A stretch of 64,000 nt of DNA from Chloroflexota bacterium (GCA_028875655.1 JAPPCX010000066.1:18412-82411), one strand, 5' to 3'. Shown: positions 1 to 8,118, counted from the stretch's first letter. The notes: generated by a model not told the origin, from the letters alone. Program-made: numbers and translations.

Positions 1-1235
1 GTGCAGGCGTCCAGCAGGTGGTCGGCGGTTTCGACGCCTTCGGCCTGCATGTTGTCAATGATGTCCCGCATTCCGGGCAGGTCGGGGTTGGATACCCGGT
101 CCGCCACGAAGTTGATGCGGGCCAGCAGCGCGCCGGAGTTGATCCACTCCAGGCCGGTGTGCCAGCCTTCAACCGACGGCGGGTCCAGGATGGACTGTCC
201 CATGTAGGTGGGCTCCTTGCCGATGTTCAGCACGCCGGGGTCCGGGTTCTCGAAGAGGCCGACCATCCGCAGGGTGCCGGCGACCACTTCGGCCGGGCTC
301 TTGATCTTCTGATAGCGGGCGTCCTTGAACCACTGCGAAAGGAACATGTGGCGCAGCACGGCCTTCATCTCGAAGCCGGACTGCTCGAACACGTCCATCA
401 TCTCCTCCAGCGCGTCCTCGTCCCGGGCCGGCTCAATGGTCCAGGCGGGAACCTGCGGCTCGTCGGCGACGAAGAAGTTGTAGAGGTGGCGGCAGATGAA
501 GCGGGAGGTTGCCGGCTCTTCCAGGATGATGTCGATGATGTCCTCACCGTCGAAGTTGCCGGTGCGGCCCAGGAACGTCTTTTCGCCGAAGTCGTGGTCG
601 GCTTCGTTGTAGGTGAACTTCCAGGGGTAGCGGCCGTAGGGCGCGCGGGGCAGCTTGGCCTGGATGGTCCAGCCGGTAAAGGCCCGCGAGCACTCGCGTA
701 CGTCAACCTCGGTGTAGTTCGACACGCCCATGGAGAACAGTTCCAGCAGCTCGCGGCCCCAGTTCTCGTTCACGGCGTCCCGGTGGTTCTCGTTGTTGTC
801 CAGCCAGAAAATCATGGCCGGGTTCTTGGACAGTTCGATGAGAATGTCCCGGTAATTGCCCATCCCCTGCTCGCGGAGCATGTCGATCTGCTCGAGCAAC
901 TGGTCGCAGTTGTCAACCTTGGAGTTGCCGGTGGCGAATACGTGGTGCCAGAACAGGGTCATCTTCTCTTCCAGCGGCCGGTCGCTGGATACCATGTTGT
1001 ACATCCAGTTGGCCTGGCCGGAGAAGGGGACGCCGCCGGGGAGCAAAAAGCTGGGGTGATACCGCAGCAGCAGAGCCATCTTGCCGCCCTCGTTTTCGGT
1101 GGGCGGATTCAGCAGCTCTTCCACGGTGGCCTCGTAACCCTGGGCAACGCAGCGCTCCAACTCAGCGCGGTTGGCGCCAAAGCCGGCGCGCCGCATCAGG
1201 TGGGCCATCAATGCCAGGTCATCTTTGTGTGACAT
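1..1235 (-). CDS. DUF1800 family protein, C-terminus cut by window edge
   Basis: Reading the minus strand from the ATG at 1235 gives an open frame of about 411 codons that leaves the window without a stop, so the ORF track omits it and shows only its shadow on the plus strand. The protein begins MSHKDDLALMAHLMRRAGFG and contains FWHHVFAT, ENWGRELLELFSMG, FTGWTI and PSVEGWHTG, the usual landmarks of DUF1800 (PF08811). The family's biochemical role is unknown; members often sit beside DUF1501 genes, and that partner would lie outside this window. GGAGG lies six bases before the ATG, and a TTGACA-type promoter lies about 90 bases upstream. Family confidence is high, function unknown. Confidence 0.85.
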   Translation of the reverse strand, partial: MSHKDDLALMAHLMRRAGFGANRAELERCVAQGYEATVEELLNPPTENEGGKMALLLRYHPSFLLPGGVPFSGQANWMYNMVSSDRPLEEKMTLFWHHVFATGNSKVDNCDQLLEQIDMLREQGMGNYRDILIELSKNPAMIFWLDNNENHRDAVNENWGRELLELFSMGVSNYTEVDVRECSRAFTGWTIQAKLPRAPYGRYPWKFTYNEADHDFGEKTFLGRTGNFDGEDIIDIILEEPATSRFICRHLYNFFVADEPQVPAWTIEPARDEDALEEMMDVFEQSGFEMKAVLRHMFLSQWFKDARYQKIKSPAEVVAGTLRMVGLFENPDPGVLNIGKEPTYMGQSILDPPSVEGWHTGLEWINSGALLARINFVADRVSNPDLPGMRDIIDNMQAEGVETADHLLDAC

Positions 1236-1320
1236 CCTGTGCCTCCTTCCAGTATTTTGTTTTCCTTGCCAGAGCCGCATACGGACATAACGTACCCGCG
1301 CAGCTCACGTTTTGCCGCTA

Positions 1321-1349
1321 GTTTAAATTACCGGGCAACAGCGTGTCAA
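1321..1349 (-). promoter_or_regulatory. Sigma70-type promoter for the DUF1800 gene
   Basis: On the minus strand a perfect -35 box TTGACA (1344-1349) is followed after 16-17 bases by TTTAAA/TTAAAC (1321-1327). It lies in an AT-rich gap about 90 bases upstream of the DUF1800 start. Confidence 0.6.
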
Positions 1350-1416
1350 CCAAAATCGGCGCATCGCTCAAATTTGATAATGATTATAATGTGGTAGCCA
1401 ACCCAAGACTGGAGCG

Positions 1417-1450
1417 CCGAGCGGAGCAGTTATGCGACCGCTCCGCTCGG
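1417..1450 (-). terminator. 11-bp perfect hairpin after the LRR gene
   Basis: CCGAGCGGAGC (1417-1427) and its exact reverse complement (1440-1450) flank a 12-base loop, starting eight bases beyond the stop of the LRR gene. No clear U-run follows, so this is either a weak intrinsic terminator or an mRNA-stabilising hairpin. Confidence 0.5.
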
Positions 1451-1457
1451 TTCAGTT

Positions 1458-3284
1458 TCACGTGGATGGTGTGGCAGTACAGGTGGCCAGGCCGAGTTCG
1501 TCCAGGTCATTGTCCGCGATGCCCTCCAGGCCTATGGGTATGCAACCGGTCAAAGGATTGCCCGTCAGGTACAGCAGCACCAGCTTGGTCAAATTCGCCA
1601 ACTCAGCGGGTATCGAACCGGTCAACTGGTTGCCGTCCAGGTGCAGTTGTTCCAGTTCGGCCAGGTTGCCCAACTCGGCGGGTATCATGCCGCTGAACTG
1701 GTTGTTATCCAGGCGCAGTTGCTCCAGCTTTTCCAGATTTCCCAGCTCAGCGGGTATTGAGCCGCTCAATTGGTTCCGGTTCACGCTCAGATAGGTCAAC
1801 TCGCTCAGGTTGCCCAACTCCGCCGGCAGCCCTCCACTCAGGTCATTCCCGTCAAGGATCAGGATCTCCAGCTTGGCCAGGTCGCCCAACTCCGTCGGTA
1901 TTCCCCCGGTCAACTCGTTCCGATGGAGGTACAGCGCTTCCAACTCGGCGAGATTGCCCAATTCCTCGGGTATTTCGCCAGACAGTTGGTTGCCAGACAA
2001 CGCCAGAATTTCCAGATCTGAAAGATTGCTCAGCTCCCCGGGAATTGGGCCAGTGAATCGATTATCATGAAGATACAGTTGTTCCAGCCTGTCGAACTGG
2101 CCATACGCCGCCGGTATTTCGCCGGTCAACTGGTTGCCGCTCAGCGACAGCACTTGTAGATTTGACAGGTTATTCAACTCAGCCGGTATGTTGCCGGTAA
2201 AGTCGTTACTCGTCAGCCACAGGGATTTCAGGCTGGTCAAATTGCCTATTTCGGGTGGGATCGTTCCGGTCAGCTTGTTGTCGTCAACGTCCAGGTATCT
2301 GAGATTGACCAGGTTGCCCAACTCCGGAGGTATCTCGCCGGTCAACTCGTTCTCCCACAACCCGAGACTGGTCAGGTTGGCCATGGTGCCCAACTCGGAA
2401 GGTATCTCGCCGCTGAGCATGTTATTGTTGAAAGACAGCACCCGCAGATTCGTAAGTTGAGTCAACCCGGTAGGTATTTCGCCTTCCAGTTCGTTGCGGC
2501 CCAGGTCCAGCGTGCTCAAGTTGGTCATTCCACCCAACTCCGTCGGGATCTCACCGTTCAGTTCGTTGTTCCACAGATTGAGCACACGCAAGTCGCCTAA
2601 ACCGGCCAGTTCCGACGGTATCTCACCAGTCAATTCGTTGCCTGACAAGTGCAGCAAGCGCAATCTGGGCAGATTCGCCAGTTCGGGAGGTATCTCGCCG
2701 GCGAGATCGTTGTTTGGCAGATAAAGAAACAGCACGCACCCGTGGTTGTCGGTGGAAACGCCGAACCACTCGTCAAGAGGAGCGGTATCGTCAAGCCAAT
2801 TGGGGTCATTCCTCCAATTCGCGCCGTCGGTGGAATTGTAAAGCGCAGTCAGCGCGTCCCGGTCGCCGCCGCAACCTTCCAGTTTTATCGCAGCCGCCCG
2901 CGGCGACCACGACGGCTCTCCTTGCCGTCCCTGACTGCTGCCCACAATGAAAATGTATGTATCCCCTTCCTTGAAACCCTGGATCGACAGGGAGGATTGC
3001 CCGTCATTCGCCACGCTCCGGTAGGTCATGGAGTCCTGCCAATCCCGGCCGGCCGCCGTGTATTCCAAATAGTCGCTGACGGAAAGCCATCCAAACCGAT
3101 AGAATTCGGCTTCTTCAACGATGTCCCAGGTGAGCACTATCTCACCCCGATTCTCACCGAGTTCCGCCTGCAGGTTGTCAGGGACGGGTACACTATCTTG
3201 TGCCGCTACCGGTCCAACATCTCCAATCACGGTTGCTATCAGAATCGCCAGAACCAAAATGGTGAGAGCGGGTGAGACTTTCAT
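1458..3284 (-). CDS. Secreted leucine-rich-repeat protein (17 plant-type LRRs)
   Basis: 608 aa. Residues 1-29 form a signal peptide (hydrophobic core TILVLAILIATVIG, cleavage likely after VAAQ), so the protein is exported. Residues about 35-135 look like an FN3-type beta domain (EIVLTWDIVEEAEFYRFGW). A short LRR cap follows (ALTALYNSTDGANWRNDPNW), then 17 consecutive 24-residue repeats of the form LxxLxLxxNxLxGxIPxELGNL, the plant-specific LRR consensus also found in environmental bacteria. There is no LPXTG motif or C-terminal membrane anchor. Such repeats bind proteins or glycans, so adhesion or host/particle contact is plausible, but the ligand is unknown. GAGG precedes the ATG. Confidence 0.9.
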   Translation of the reverse strand: MKVSPALTILVLAILIATVIGDVGPVAAQDSVPVPDNLQAELGENRGEIVLTWDIVEEAEFYRFGWLSVSDYLEYTAAGRDWQDSMTYRSVANDGQSSLSIQGFKEGDTYIFIVGSSQGRQGEPSWSPRAAAIKLEGCGGDRDALTALYNSTDGANWRNDPNWLDDTAPLDEWFGVSTDNHGCVLFLYLPNNDLAGEIPPELANLPRLRLLHLSGNELTGEIPSELAGLGDLRVLNLWNNELNGEIPTELGGMTNLSTLDLGRNELEGEIPTGLTQLTNLRVLSFNNNMLSGEIPSELGTMANLTSLGLWENELTGEIPPELGNLVNLRYLDVDDNKLTGTIPPEIGNLTSLKSLWLTSNDFTGNIPAELNNLSNLQVLSLSGNQLTGEIPAAYGQFDRLEQLYLHDNRFTGPIPGELSNLSDLEILALSGNQLSGEIPEELGNLAELEALYLHRNELTGGIPTELGDLAKLEILILDGNDLSGGLPAELGNLSELTYLSVNRNQLSGSIPAELGNLEKLEQLRLDNNQFSGMIPAELGNLAELEQLHLDGNQLTGSIPAELANLTKLVLLYLTGNPLTGCIPIGLEGIADNDLDELGLATCTATPST

Positions 3285-3342
3285 GGGTTTGTGGTTACCT
3301 CGTGGTTCAACTTTATGGGAGTCTTCAGGTGGGTGTCAGCAA

Positions 3343-3777
3343 TCACTTCGGCACTGCCCACGCCGGCGGCGGCGCGTACGTAACCGCTGAGTCGTTGTCG
3401 GCGGGAATCTGCGCCACCAGCCGCCCGTTTTCAACCTTCACGTCGTGATAAAACAATTGCGCCCGCGGCCCGTTCACGCACACGCCCTGGCTTTCCTCAA
3501 ACCGCCACCCGTGATCAGGACACAGAAAGCTCTTGTCCCACTTCACCACCCGGCCGAAAGCGTGGGGGCACACCATCGACAGCAGGCGATACTGTTCGTC
3601 CCGCGCCTTGGCCAGCCAGAATTCTTCGCCGTTTTCCAGCCTCACCCGCGCCGGCAACGACTGAAAATCTCCCACCGCGCCAATGTCCACCTTGCGCGCC
3701 GGCGCCATCTTGTTCTGCCCGATGTCCGCGGGATCAGTCACCATGCGCCGCCGCCGGTGATATATGTTCTCGCTCAT
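3343..3777 (-). CDS. Rieske [2Fe-2S] domain protein
   Basis: 144 aa. The two Rieske cluster motifs are CPHAF (C-x-H) and CPDHGW (C-x-x-H), separated by about 15 residues; two Cys and two His would ligate a [2Fe-2S] cluster. The domain occupies roughly residues 30-130, and no catalytic oxygenase domain is attached, so this is a stand-alone ferredoxin-like or nitrite-reductase-small-subunit-like electron carrier, probably cytosolic. No partner oxygenase or reductase is adjacent. Downstream on the same strand lies the LRR gene, apparently unrelated. The N-terminus (MSENIYHRRRR) is basic and may be over-extended. Confidence 0.85.
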   Translation of the reverse strand: MSENIYHRRRRMVTDPADIGQNKMAPARKVDIGAVGDFQSLPARVRLENGEEFWLAKARDEQYRLLSMVCPHAFGRVVKWDKSFLCPDHGWRFEESQGVCVNGPRAQLFYHDVKVENGRLVAQIPADNDSAVTYAPPPAWAVPK

Positions 3778-3831
3778 GGCGCTTCTCCTGATGAATGGGG
3801 CTCAGCCCGGGTCGTGTTGGTCGGATTCGTG

Positions 3832-4137
3832 TCAGTCAACGGGCAGCCCGCCGAAAGCCTCTTCCATCGTGATGATCGGGAAAATTTCAGTGCGGTTCCA
3901 GGTGGCAAGGCCCATGTCGATCACCGCGTCATCTACCGCATGGCCGTCCGGCCCATCCAGAATCAGCCAGGTTTGATGCGACGACTTGCCGACCCACCCG
4001 CCGCGAAACTCGCAGCCCCGGCTTGCCAGCGTTTCGGTCAACTCGGCGGACATGCGCAGCACGCGGTCCCTCACCCCCAGGTCCACGCCGGGACACCGCT
4101 CCGGCGCATGTTCCAGCGACACCATGTACAACCCCAT
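3832..4137 (-). CDS. Small hypothetical protein, DUF3303-like
   Basis: 101 aa, starting at ATG 4137 (MGLYMVSLEHAPERCPG), which has AGGGGA upstream. The ORF-track start at 4182 lies inside a dispersed repeat and is not credible. The N-terminal strand followed by H-x-PE-x-CP resembles the small ferredoxin-fold DUF3303 or muconolactone-isomerase-like proteins, but the match is by eye only. It lies between the Rieske gene and the corrinoid-binding-type gene on the same strand. No catalytic residues can be assigned. Confidence 0.5.
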   Translation of the reverse strand: MGLYMVSLEHAPERCPGVDLGVRDRVLRMSAELTETLASRGCEFRGGWVGKSSHQTWLILDGPDGHAVDDAVIDMGLATWNRTEIFPIITMEEAFGGLPVD

Positions 4138-4156
4138 CGGTGTATCCCCTTGCTCG

Positions 4157-4187
4157 TCGTCATCGCGAGCGTGGCGTGGCAATCTCG
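4157..4187. repeat. Dispersed palindromic repeat, family C (SLRAKRGN type)
   Basis: A copy of the palindrome with core GCGAGCGTGGCGTGGCAATC. A close relative lies at 31656-31684, and degenerate relatives at 17773-17812 and about 57160-57200. The stop codon of the neighbouring gene lies inside it. Confidence 0.75.
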
Positions 4188-5122
4188 TAACCCGCGCCCG
4201 CTCGCGATACCGAGGTAGCAGCCCGGAATATCCCGGGCCGCGTCAACCCGTCAAAGACCTGCGGACGCATCGCCTCGGCCAGCCCTTCCAGAACGTCGAT
4301 CACCCGAGGCCCGTGCCGGCTCGGAATCTGCCCGTCAAACAGATACACCCGCCCGTCTTTCACGGCGTCCAGCGCGTTCCACTCCGCGAGTTCCGACAGG
4401 CGCGCCGTCTCGATAATCGTTCGGTCCATGTTGAACGCGCAGGGCATCACCATCACGTAGTCGGGCTGGTATTCCAGTACTTCGTCCCAACCCACTTCCC
4501 GCGACTTGCCCCACTTTTCTGCCAGTCCTTCGTCGCCCCCGGCCAACTCTACCAACTCCGGTGTCCACTGCCCCGTGTTGCGCAGCGGCTCCAGCCAGTC
4601 GATGCAGAACACCTTGGGCCGGCTCCCGTCCACCGCCCGGCCGGCCACGTATTCGGTTCGCGCTCGCAGTTCCGACAACAAAGCCCCCGCGCGCTCGGGT
4701 ACCCCCGCCGCCTCGCCAATCCGCCGTATGTTACCGAAAATGTCATCCAGCCCGGCCGGTCGGATACTCAAAATCTCGGGCGAGTAATCCAGTGCCTTCG
4801 CCGCCGTCTCGAACACCGAACCCGCGCCCACCGCGCAGACCTCGCACAACTCCTGCGTCAATATCAGGTCCGGTTGCAGTCGGCGCAGTAGATCGCCGTC
4901 AATGATATACAACGGGTTTCCGGTTGCCCGCGCCTGCTGGATGATGGCGTCGATTTCCGCGCTGGACAGGTGCGACTTGCTGCGTATGCTCCGGCTCACC
5001 ACCGGCAGCCCTCGCGCCTCCGCCGGATAGTCGCACATGTGGGAAACGCCCACCAACGAGTCGCCCAGCCCGAGGGCAAAAACGATCTCCGTCGCGCTGG
5101 GCAGCAATGACACGATACGCAT
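4160..5122 (-). CDS. BtuF-like corrinoid/metal-chelate-binding protein (ABC periplasmic-binding fold)
   Basis: 320 aa from ATG 5122 (MRIVSLLPSATEIVFALG), the canonical start of the class III periplasmic-binding family that includes BtuF. Further landmarks are LVGVSHMCDYP, PDLILTQELCEVCAV, a long central helix (AALLSELRART) and a second lobe with FCIDWLEPL and YVMVMPCAF. No signal peptide is present, as in many cobalamin-binding proteins annotated in Chloroflexota, so a cytosolic or unusual location is possible. The ORF-track start at 5428 would run deep into folD and is rejected. A TACAAT box 8 bases upstream suggests a leaderless transcript. The last eight residues (EIATPRSR) and the stop codon come from a dispersed repeat. 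No permease or ATPase is adjacent. Confidence 0.8.
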   Translation of the reverse strand: MRIVSLLPSATEIVFALGLGDSLVGVSHMCDYPAEARGLPVVSRSIRSKSHLSSAEIDAIIQQARATGNPLYIIDGDLLRRLQPDLILTQELCEVCAVGAGSVFETAAKALDYSPEILSIRPAGLDDIFGNIRRIGEAAGVPERAGALLSELRARTEYVAGRAVDGSRPKVFCIDWLEPLRNTGQWTPELVELAGGDEGLAEKWGKSREVGWDEVLEYQPDYVMVMPCAFNMDRTIIETARLSELAEWNALDAVKDGRVYLFDGQIPSRHGPRVIDVLEGLAEAMRPQVFDGLTRPGIFRAATSVSRAGAGYEIATPRSR

Positions 5123-5129
5123 GCCCGGC

Positions 5130-5135
5130 ATTGTA
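5130..5135 (-). promoter_or_regulatory. -10 box TACAAT, leaderless start of the BtuF-like gene
   Basis: On the minus strand TACAAT ends 8 bases before ATG 5122. Initiation about 7 bases downstream would fall at or next to the A of the start codon. There is no Shine-Dalgarno sequence. The alternative ATG at 5131 lies within the box. Confidence 0.5.
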
Positions 5136-5222
5136 GGCCGATTCGTTTCCGATGGCAAACGGCGAGGCCTTGCATAGGCATACCGGATGTACGGGAAGAA
5201 TAAGTGAGAGCGACATGCCAAT

Positions 5223-5230
5223 GGTATGAT
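5223..5230 (+). promoter_or_regulatory. -10 box TATGAT for folD
   Basis: TGGTATGAT (a TGnTATAAT-like extended -10) ends 10 bases before ATG 5241. Initiation would leave a leader of only 3-4 bases. The upstream ATG at 5226 is inside this element, so 5241 is the better start. Confidence 0.55.
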
Positions 5231-5240
5231 ACGAACAACT

Positions 5241-6125
5241 ATGACCGCTCGCATCCTCAACGGCAACGAACTGGCTGCCGACCTACGTTCCGAGGCAGCT
5301 TGGGACACTGCGGAACTGTTTGCAAACACCGGGGTGAGGCCCGGTTTGGCCGCCGTGCTGGTGGGCGATGATCCGGCGTCGTCAGTGTACGTGCGCAACA
5401 AGTGCCGCGCGTGCGATGAAGCCGGCATATTCTCGGAAACCTTTCAGCTGCCGGCCGACGCCACGCAGCGGGAGTTGACCGCCCTCATTAACAGCCTCAA
5501 CGCAAACCGGGCCTTCCACGGCATCCTGGTGCAACTGCCCTTGCCCGGACACCTCAACGAAACCGACGCCATCGAGCGGATCGACCCCCGCAAGGACGTG
5601 GACGGCCTGCACCCCATCAGCCAGGGCCGGATGCTGCAAGGCCAACCCACCTTCCTGCCCTGCACGCCGGCCGGCGTGCAGCAGGTACTCCTCCGCTCCG
5701 GTTACGACCCGGCCGGCCAGCACGTGGTGATCGTCGGCCGCAGCAACATCGTTGGCAAGCCTCTGGCTGCCCTCCTGATGCAGCGTTCCCCCGGCGGCAA
5801 CGCCACCGTCACCGTCTGCCACACCAGGACCCGCGACCTGCCTGACATTACCCGCCAGGCCGACATCCTCATTGCGGCCATGGGCGTCCCGCGCGCCATC
5901 GGAGCCGAAATGGTGCGCCCCGGAGCCGTGGTCATCGACGTGGGCATCAACCGCGTTGACGACCCTTCCCGTCGTCGCGGCTACCGGCTGGTCGGCGACA
6001 TCGACTTCGAACCGGTGGCTGCCAAGGCCGAGGCCATCACCCCCGTCCCCGGCGGCATCGGCCCCATGACCGTCGCCATGCTCATCAACAACACCCTCCA
6101 CGCTGCCCGGCTCTCCGCGGCTTAA
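5241..6125 (+). CDS. folD: Bifunctional methylene-THF dehydrogenase / methenyl-THF cyclohydrolase
   Basis: 294 aa from ATG 5241 (MTARILNGNE). FolD interconverts 5,10-methylene-, 5,10-methenyl- and 10-formyl-tetrahydrofolate using NADP, supplying one-carbon units for purine and formyl-Met synthesis in the cytosol. Visible signatures are YVRNKCRACDEAGI (with the catalytic Tyr and Lys), LVQLPLP, DVDGLHP, PCTPAGV, the nucleotide-binding VIVGRSNIVGKPLAALL and the C-terminal TPVPGGIGPMTVAML. Length is normal for the family. It is divergent from the BtuF-like gene and followed 100 bases later by queA. The start is chosen because the upstream ATG at 5226 overlaps the -10 box. Confidence 0.97.
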   Translation: MTARILNGNELAADLRSEAAWDTAELFANTGVRPGLAAVLVGDDPASSVYVRNKCRACDEAGIFSETFQLPADATQRELTALINSLNANRAFHGILVQLPLPGHLNETDAIERIDPRKDVDGLHPISQGRMLQGQPTFLPCTPAGVQQVLLRSGYDPAGQHVVIVGRSNIVGKPLAALLMQRSPGGNATVTVCHTRTRDLPDITRQADILIAAMGVPRAIGAEMVRPGAVVIDVGINRVDDPSRRRGYRLVGDIDFEPVAAKAEAITPVPGGIGPMTVAMLINNTLHAARLSAA

Positions 6126-6138
6126 TCACTGCCATTCC

Positions 6139-6217
6139 CGCCTTTATCACGTCATTCCTGCCCCTCCCACGTCATTCCCGCCTCCCTCACGTCATTCCCG
6201 CGTAGGCGGGAATCCAG
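6139..6217. repeat. Decayed row of CATTCC-type repeats ending in a family B palindrome
   Basis: Between folD and queA, CATTCCCGCC-like units recur at roughly 20-base spacing; the last (6191-6216) is a full palindrome GTCATTCCCGCG...GGCGGGAATCC. A similar row occurs at 16490-16582. Confidence 0.7.
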
Positions 6218-6225
6218 AGCGCGCG

Positions 6226-7269
6226 ATGCAAACCAGCGACTTCGATTACCACCTGCCGACCGAGCTGATCGCCCAGACGCCCGCCGAACCGCGGGACTCG
6301 TCCCGTCTATTGGTGCTACATCGCGGCGAGCAAGGCGGCATCGAGCACCGCGGATTCCGGGACTTGACCGACTACCTGCGCCCCGGCGACCTGATGGTGT
6401 TTAACCGCAGTCGCGTCATACCGGCCCGCCTGCACGGAACCGAAACTCGCTCCGGCGCCCGCGTCGAGGTGCTGCTGGTGCGCCGCCAGGAGCCGGGAAT
6501 CTGGCAGGCCCTGGGGCGTCCGGGGCGTCGCCTGCGCGCCGGCGCCGAGGTAATCATCGCGCCGCACTCGCCCGACGCCGGCATTCAGGATGGCGTCCTC
6601 ATCGAGATACTGGAAACCCACGAGAACGGCCTGCGCACCGTCCGCCTTTCCAGAGAGGACGAACTGGACCACCTCGGCGAGCTACCGCTGCCGCCCTATA
6701 TTAAGGAAACGCCGTACGACCCCGAGCGCTACCAGACGGTGTACGCCGACGCCCCCGGCAGCGTCGCCGCGCCCACCGCCGGCCTCCACTTCACCGACCG
6801 GATGCTCGAATCAATCCGTGACCTGGGAGTGCACACCGCATGGGTCACCCTTCACGTCGGCCTCGATACCTTCCGCCCCGTCCACGGCGAAAACATCGGC
6901 GAACACAAAATCCACACCGAGTGGTTCGATCTTCCTCAGGATACCGCCGACGCCATCAGCCGCGCCCGCCGCGACGGCAACCGCATCATCGCTGTCGGCA
7001 CCACCACAGTCCGCACCCTCGAACACGTCGCCCGCAATTCGGACGGTGACATCGCTGCAACCTTCGGCGATGCCGACCTCTTCATCACCCCCGGCCATCA
7101 ATTCCGCCTGGTGGACGCCATGCTCACCAACTTCCACCTGCCGCGGTCCACCCTGCTCATGCTCGTATCCGCCTTCGCCGGCCGAGAGCGCATCCTTGCC
7201 GCCTACCAGCAAGCCATCCAGCGCGAGTACCGCTTCTACTCCTTCGGCGACGCCATGCTGATTTTATAG
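6226..7269 (+). CDS. queA: S-adenosylmethionine:tRNA ribosyltransferase-isomerase
   Basis: 347 aa, the normal QueA length. It transfers and isomerises the ribose of SAM onto preQ1-modified tRNA to give epoxyqueuosine at wobble position 34. Signatures are FDYHLPTELIAQTPAEPRDSSRLL at the N-terminus, LPLPPYI, the strongly conserved GSVAAPTAGLHFT near residue 185, HVGLDTFRPV and NFHLPRSTLLMLVSAF. No other queuosine gene (tgt, queG) is next to it. It lies 100 bases after folD with only repeats between them, so it may share folD's transcript. The ATG at 6226 follows a family B repeat and has no obvious Shine-Dalgarno. Confidence 0.96.
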   Translation: MQTSDFDYHLPTELIAQTPAEPRDSSRLLVLHRGEQGGIEHRGFRDLTDYLRPGDLMVFNRSRVIPARLHGTETRSGARVEVLLVRRQEPGIWQALGRPGRRLRAGAEVIIAPHSPDAGIQDGVLIEILETHENGLRTVRLSREDELDHLGELPLPPYIKETPYDPERYQTVYADAPGSVAAPTAGLHFTDRMLESIRDLGVHTAWVTLHVGLDTFRPVHGENIGEHKIHTEWFDLPQDTADAISRARRDGNRIIAVGTTTVRTLEHVARNSDGDIAATFGDADLFITPGHQFRLVDAMLTNFHLPRSTLLMLVSAFAGRERILAAYQQAIQREYRFYSFGDAMLIL

Positions 7270-7293
7270 ATCACGCTTTCTCGGAAGCGATGA

Positions 7294-7731
7294 TCAGCCA
7301 GCGGCCATCGTGAAATCGGCATCGCGAACCGTGAATGCCAGCCGGCTGTTGGTTGGGTCGTAGTCCATCTGCCAGCGGCGGATAACGTCCCGCCCCAGCA
7401 GCGACGGGATACGGTCGCTGACATCGCCGGGTCTGGCGACGTTCACGTTTATCCGATAGCCGTAGCGCAGTCGGGCTGCGTGGTCGGCGAACAGCAGGAT
7501 AGCCGGCTCCGGAAAATAAGTTGCGCTACCTCCAATCCCGCTTGATGTGACGCGGCCTTGCAGCAAGTCGAAAGGGATACCTATATCCCAACCGTCCGCC
7601 GGATGCAGATAGGTTGCATCCGCCCCGGTGTCAACCAGAAAGATTATTTCGGCATAGACTCCCAATCGCGGTAGTGACAAGCTGCAATCGACAAACGGAC
7701 GCGCCAGATCCCGCAAAATGCCGGTAATCAT
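7294..7731 (-). CDS. Retropepsin-like aspartic protease
   Basis: 145 aa from ATG 7731. The motif FLVDTGADATYLHP at about residues 31-44 carries the D-T-G catalytic triplet of clan AA (retropepsin/gag-asp-like) aspartyl proteases. Members are single-domain and act as homodimers. A second hydrophobic strand (PSLLGRDVIRRW) matches the ILGRD-like second signature near the C-terminus. The start is set by a 4-base ATGA overlap with the upstream gene's stop (7728-7731), so the two are translationally coupled. No signal peptide. Substrate unknown; such genes are common as small accessory genes next to antitoxin-like partners. A second DTG protein is encoded at 18881-19222. Confidence 0.75.
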   Translation of the reverse strand: MITGILRDLARPFVDCSLSLPRLGVYAEIIFLVDTGADATYLHPADGWDIGIPFDLLQGRVTSSGIGGSATYFPEPAILLFADHAARLRYGYRINVNVARPGDVSDRIPSLLGRDVIRRWQMDYDPTNSRLAFTVRDADFTMAAG

Positions 7732-8054
7732 ACGACCATTGGTCCCCATTCCACGTCCAGAAACTCAATGACGTATTTGCTCCTGGGGATGCCTTTTTCT
7801 CTCAGGCTACTGAGTAGTTCGTCCAGGGTATCGGAGACAATCAGCTCGTCGGTCACCGTCATAGCCACGAACTGATCAGGATAAAGTTCCCGCAACGATG
7901 CCGACTTCCGGGCCATACGAGAGGACAATTCTCTGCGCTCGGACGCCTGCTTCCAGAAAGCTTCCAGGCCGCCGGCGTCGGCCACCATTTTCTCCAACAT
8001 GGCGCGCAACTCTGGGTCGTCGGGAGTGATGGTTATCTTTGGGGGCATATTCAT
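7728..8054 (-). CDS. Small acidic partner protein (DUF5678-like)
   Basis: 108 aa from ATG 8054 (MNMPPKITITPDDPELR), which has GGGAG upstream. The ORF-track start at 8114 overlaps a -10 box and is rejected. The C-terminal half (LYPDQFVAMTVTDELIVSDTLDELLSSLREKGI) resembles DUF5678, a small domain frequently encoded immediately before retropepsin-like genes in bacteria and archaea. It overlaps the protease gene by four bases and shares its promoter, so the two should be made together. An inhibitor, substrate or antitoxin-like role is inference only. Confidence 0.6.
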   Translation of the reverse strand: MNMPPKITITPDDPELRAMLEKMVADAGGLEAFWKQASERRELSSRMARKSASLRELYPDQFVAMTVTDELIVSDTLDELLSSLREKGIPRSKYVIEFLDVEWGPMVV

Positions 8055-8112
8055 TACTCCCTGCGTCTTGGCTTTCGCGATATGGGCAGGCTTCCGTACT
8101 TGGTATAAGGCC

Positions 8113-8118
8113 ATTCTA
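8113..8118 (-). promoter_or_regulatory. Extended -10 promoter TGCTAGAAT for the protease pair
   Basis: On the minus strand TGC-TAGAAT matches the extended -10 form. It gives a leader of about 50 bases before ATG 8054. Confidence 0.5.

Noticed and set aside
18-1232. 404-aa plus-strand ORF over the DUF1800 gene
   Set aside because: Shadow: the minus strand encodes a recognisable DUF1800 protein with a Shine-Dalgarno, missed by the track because it has no stop in the window.
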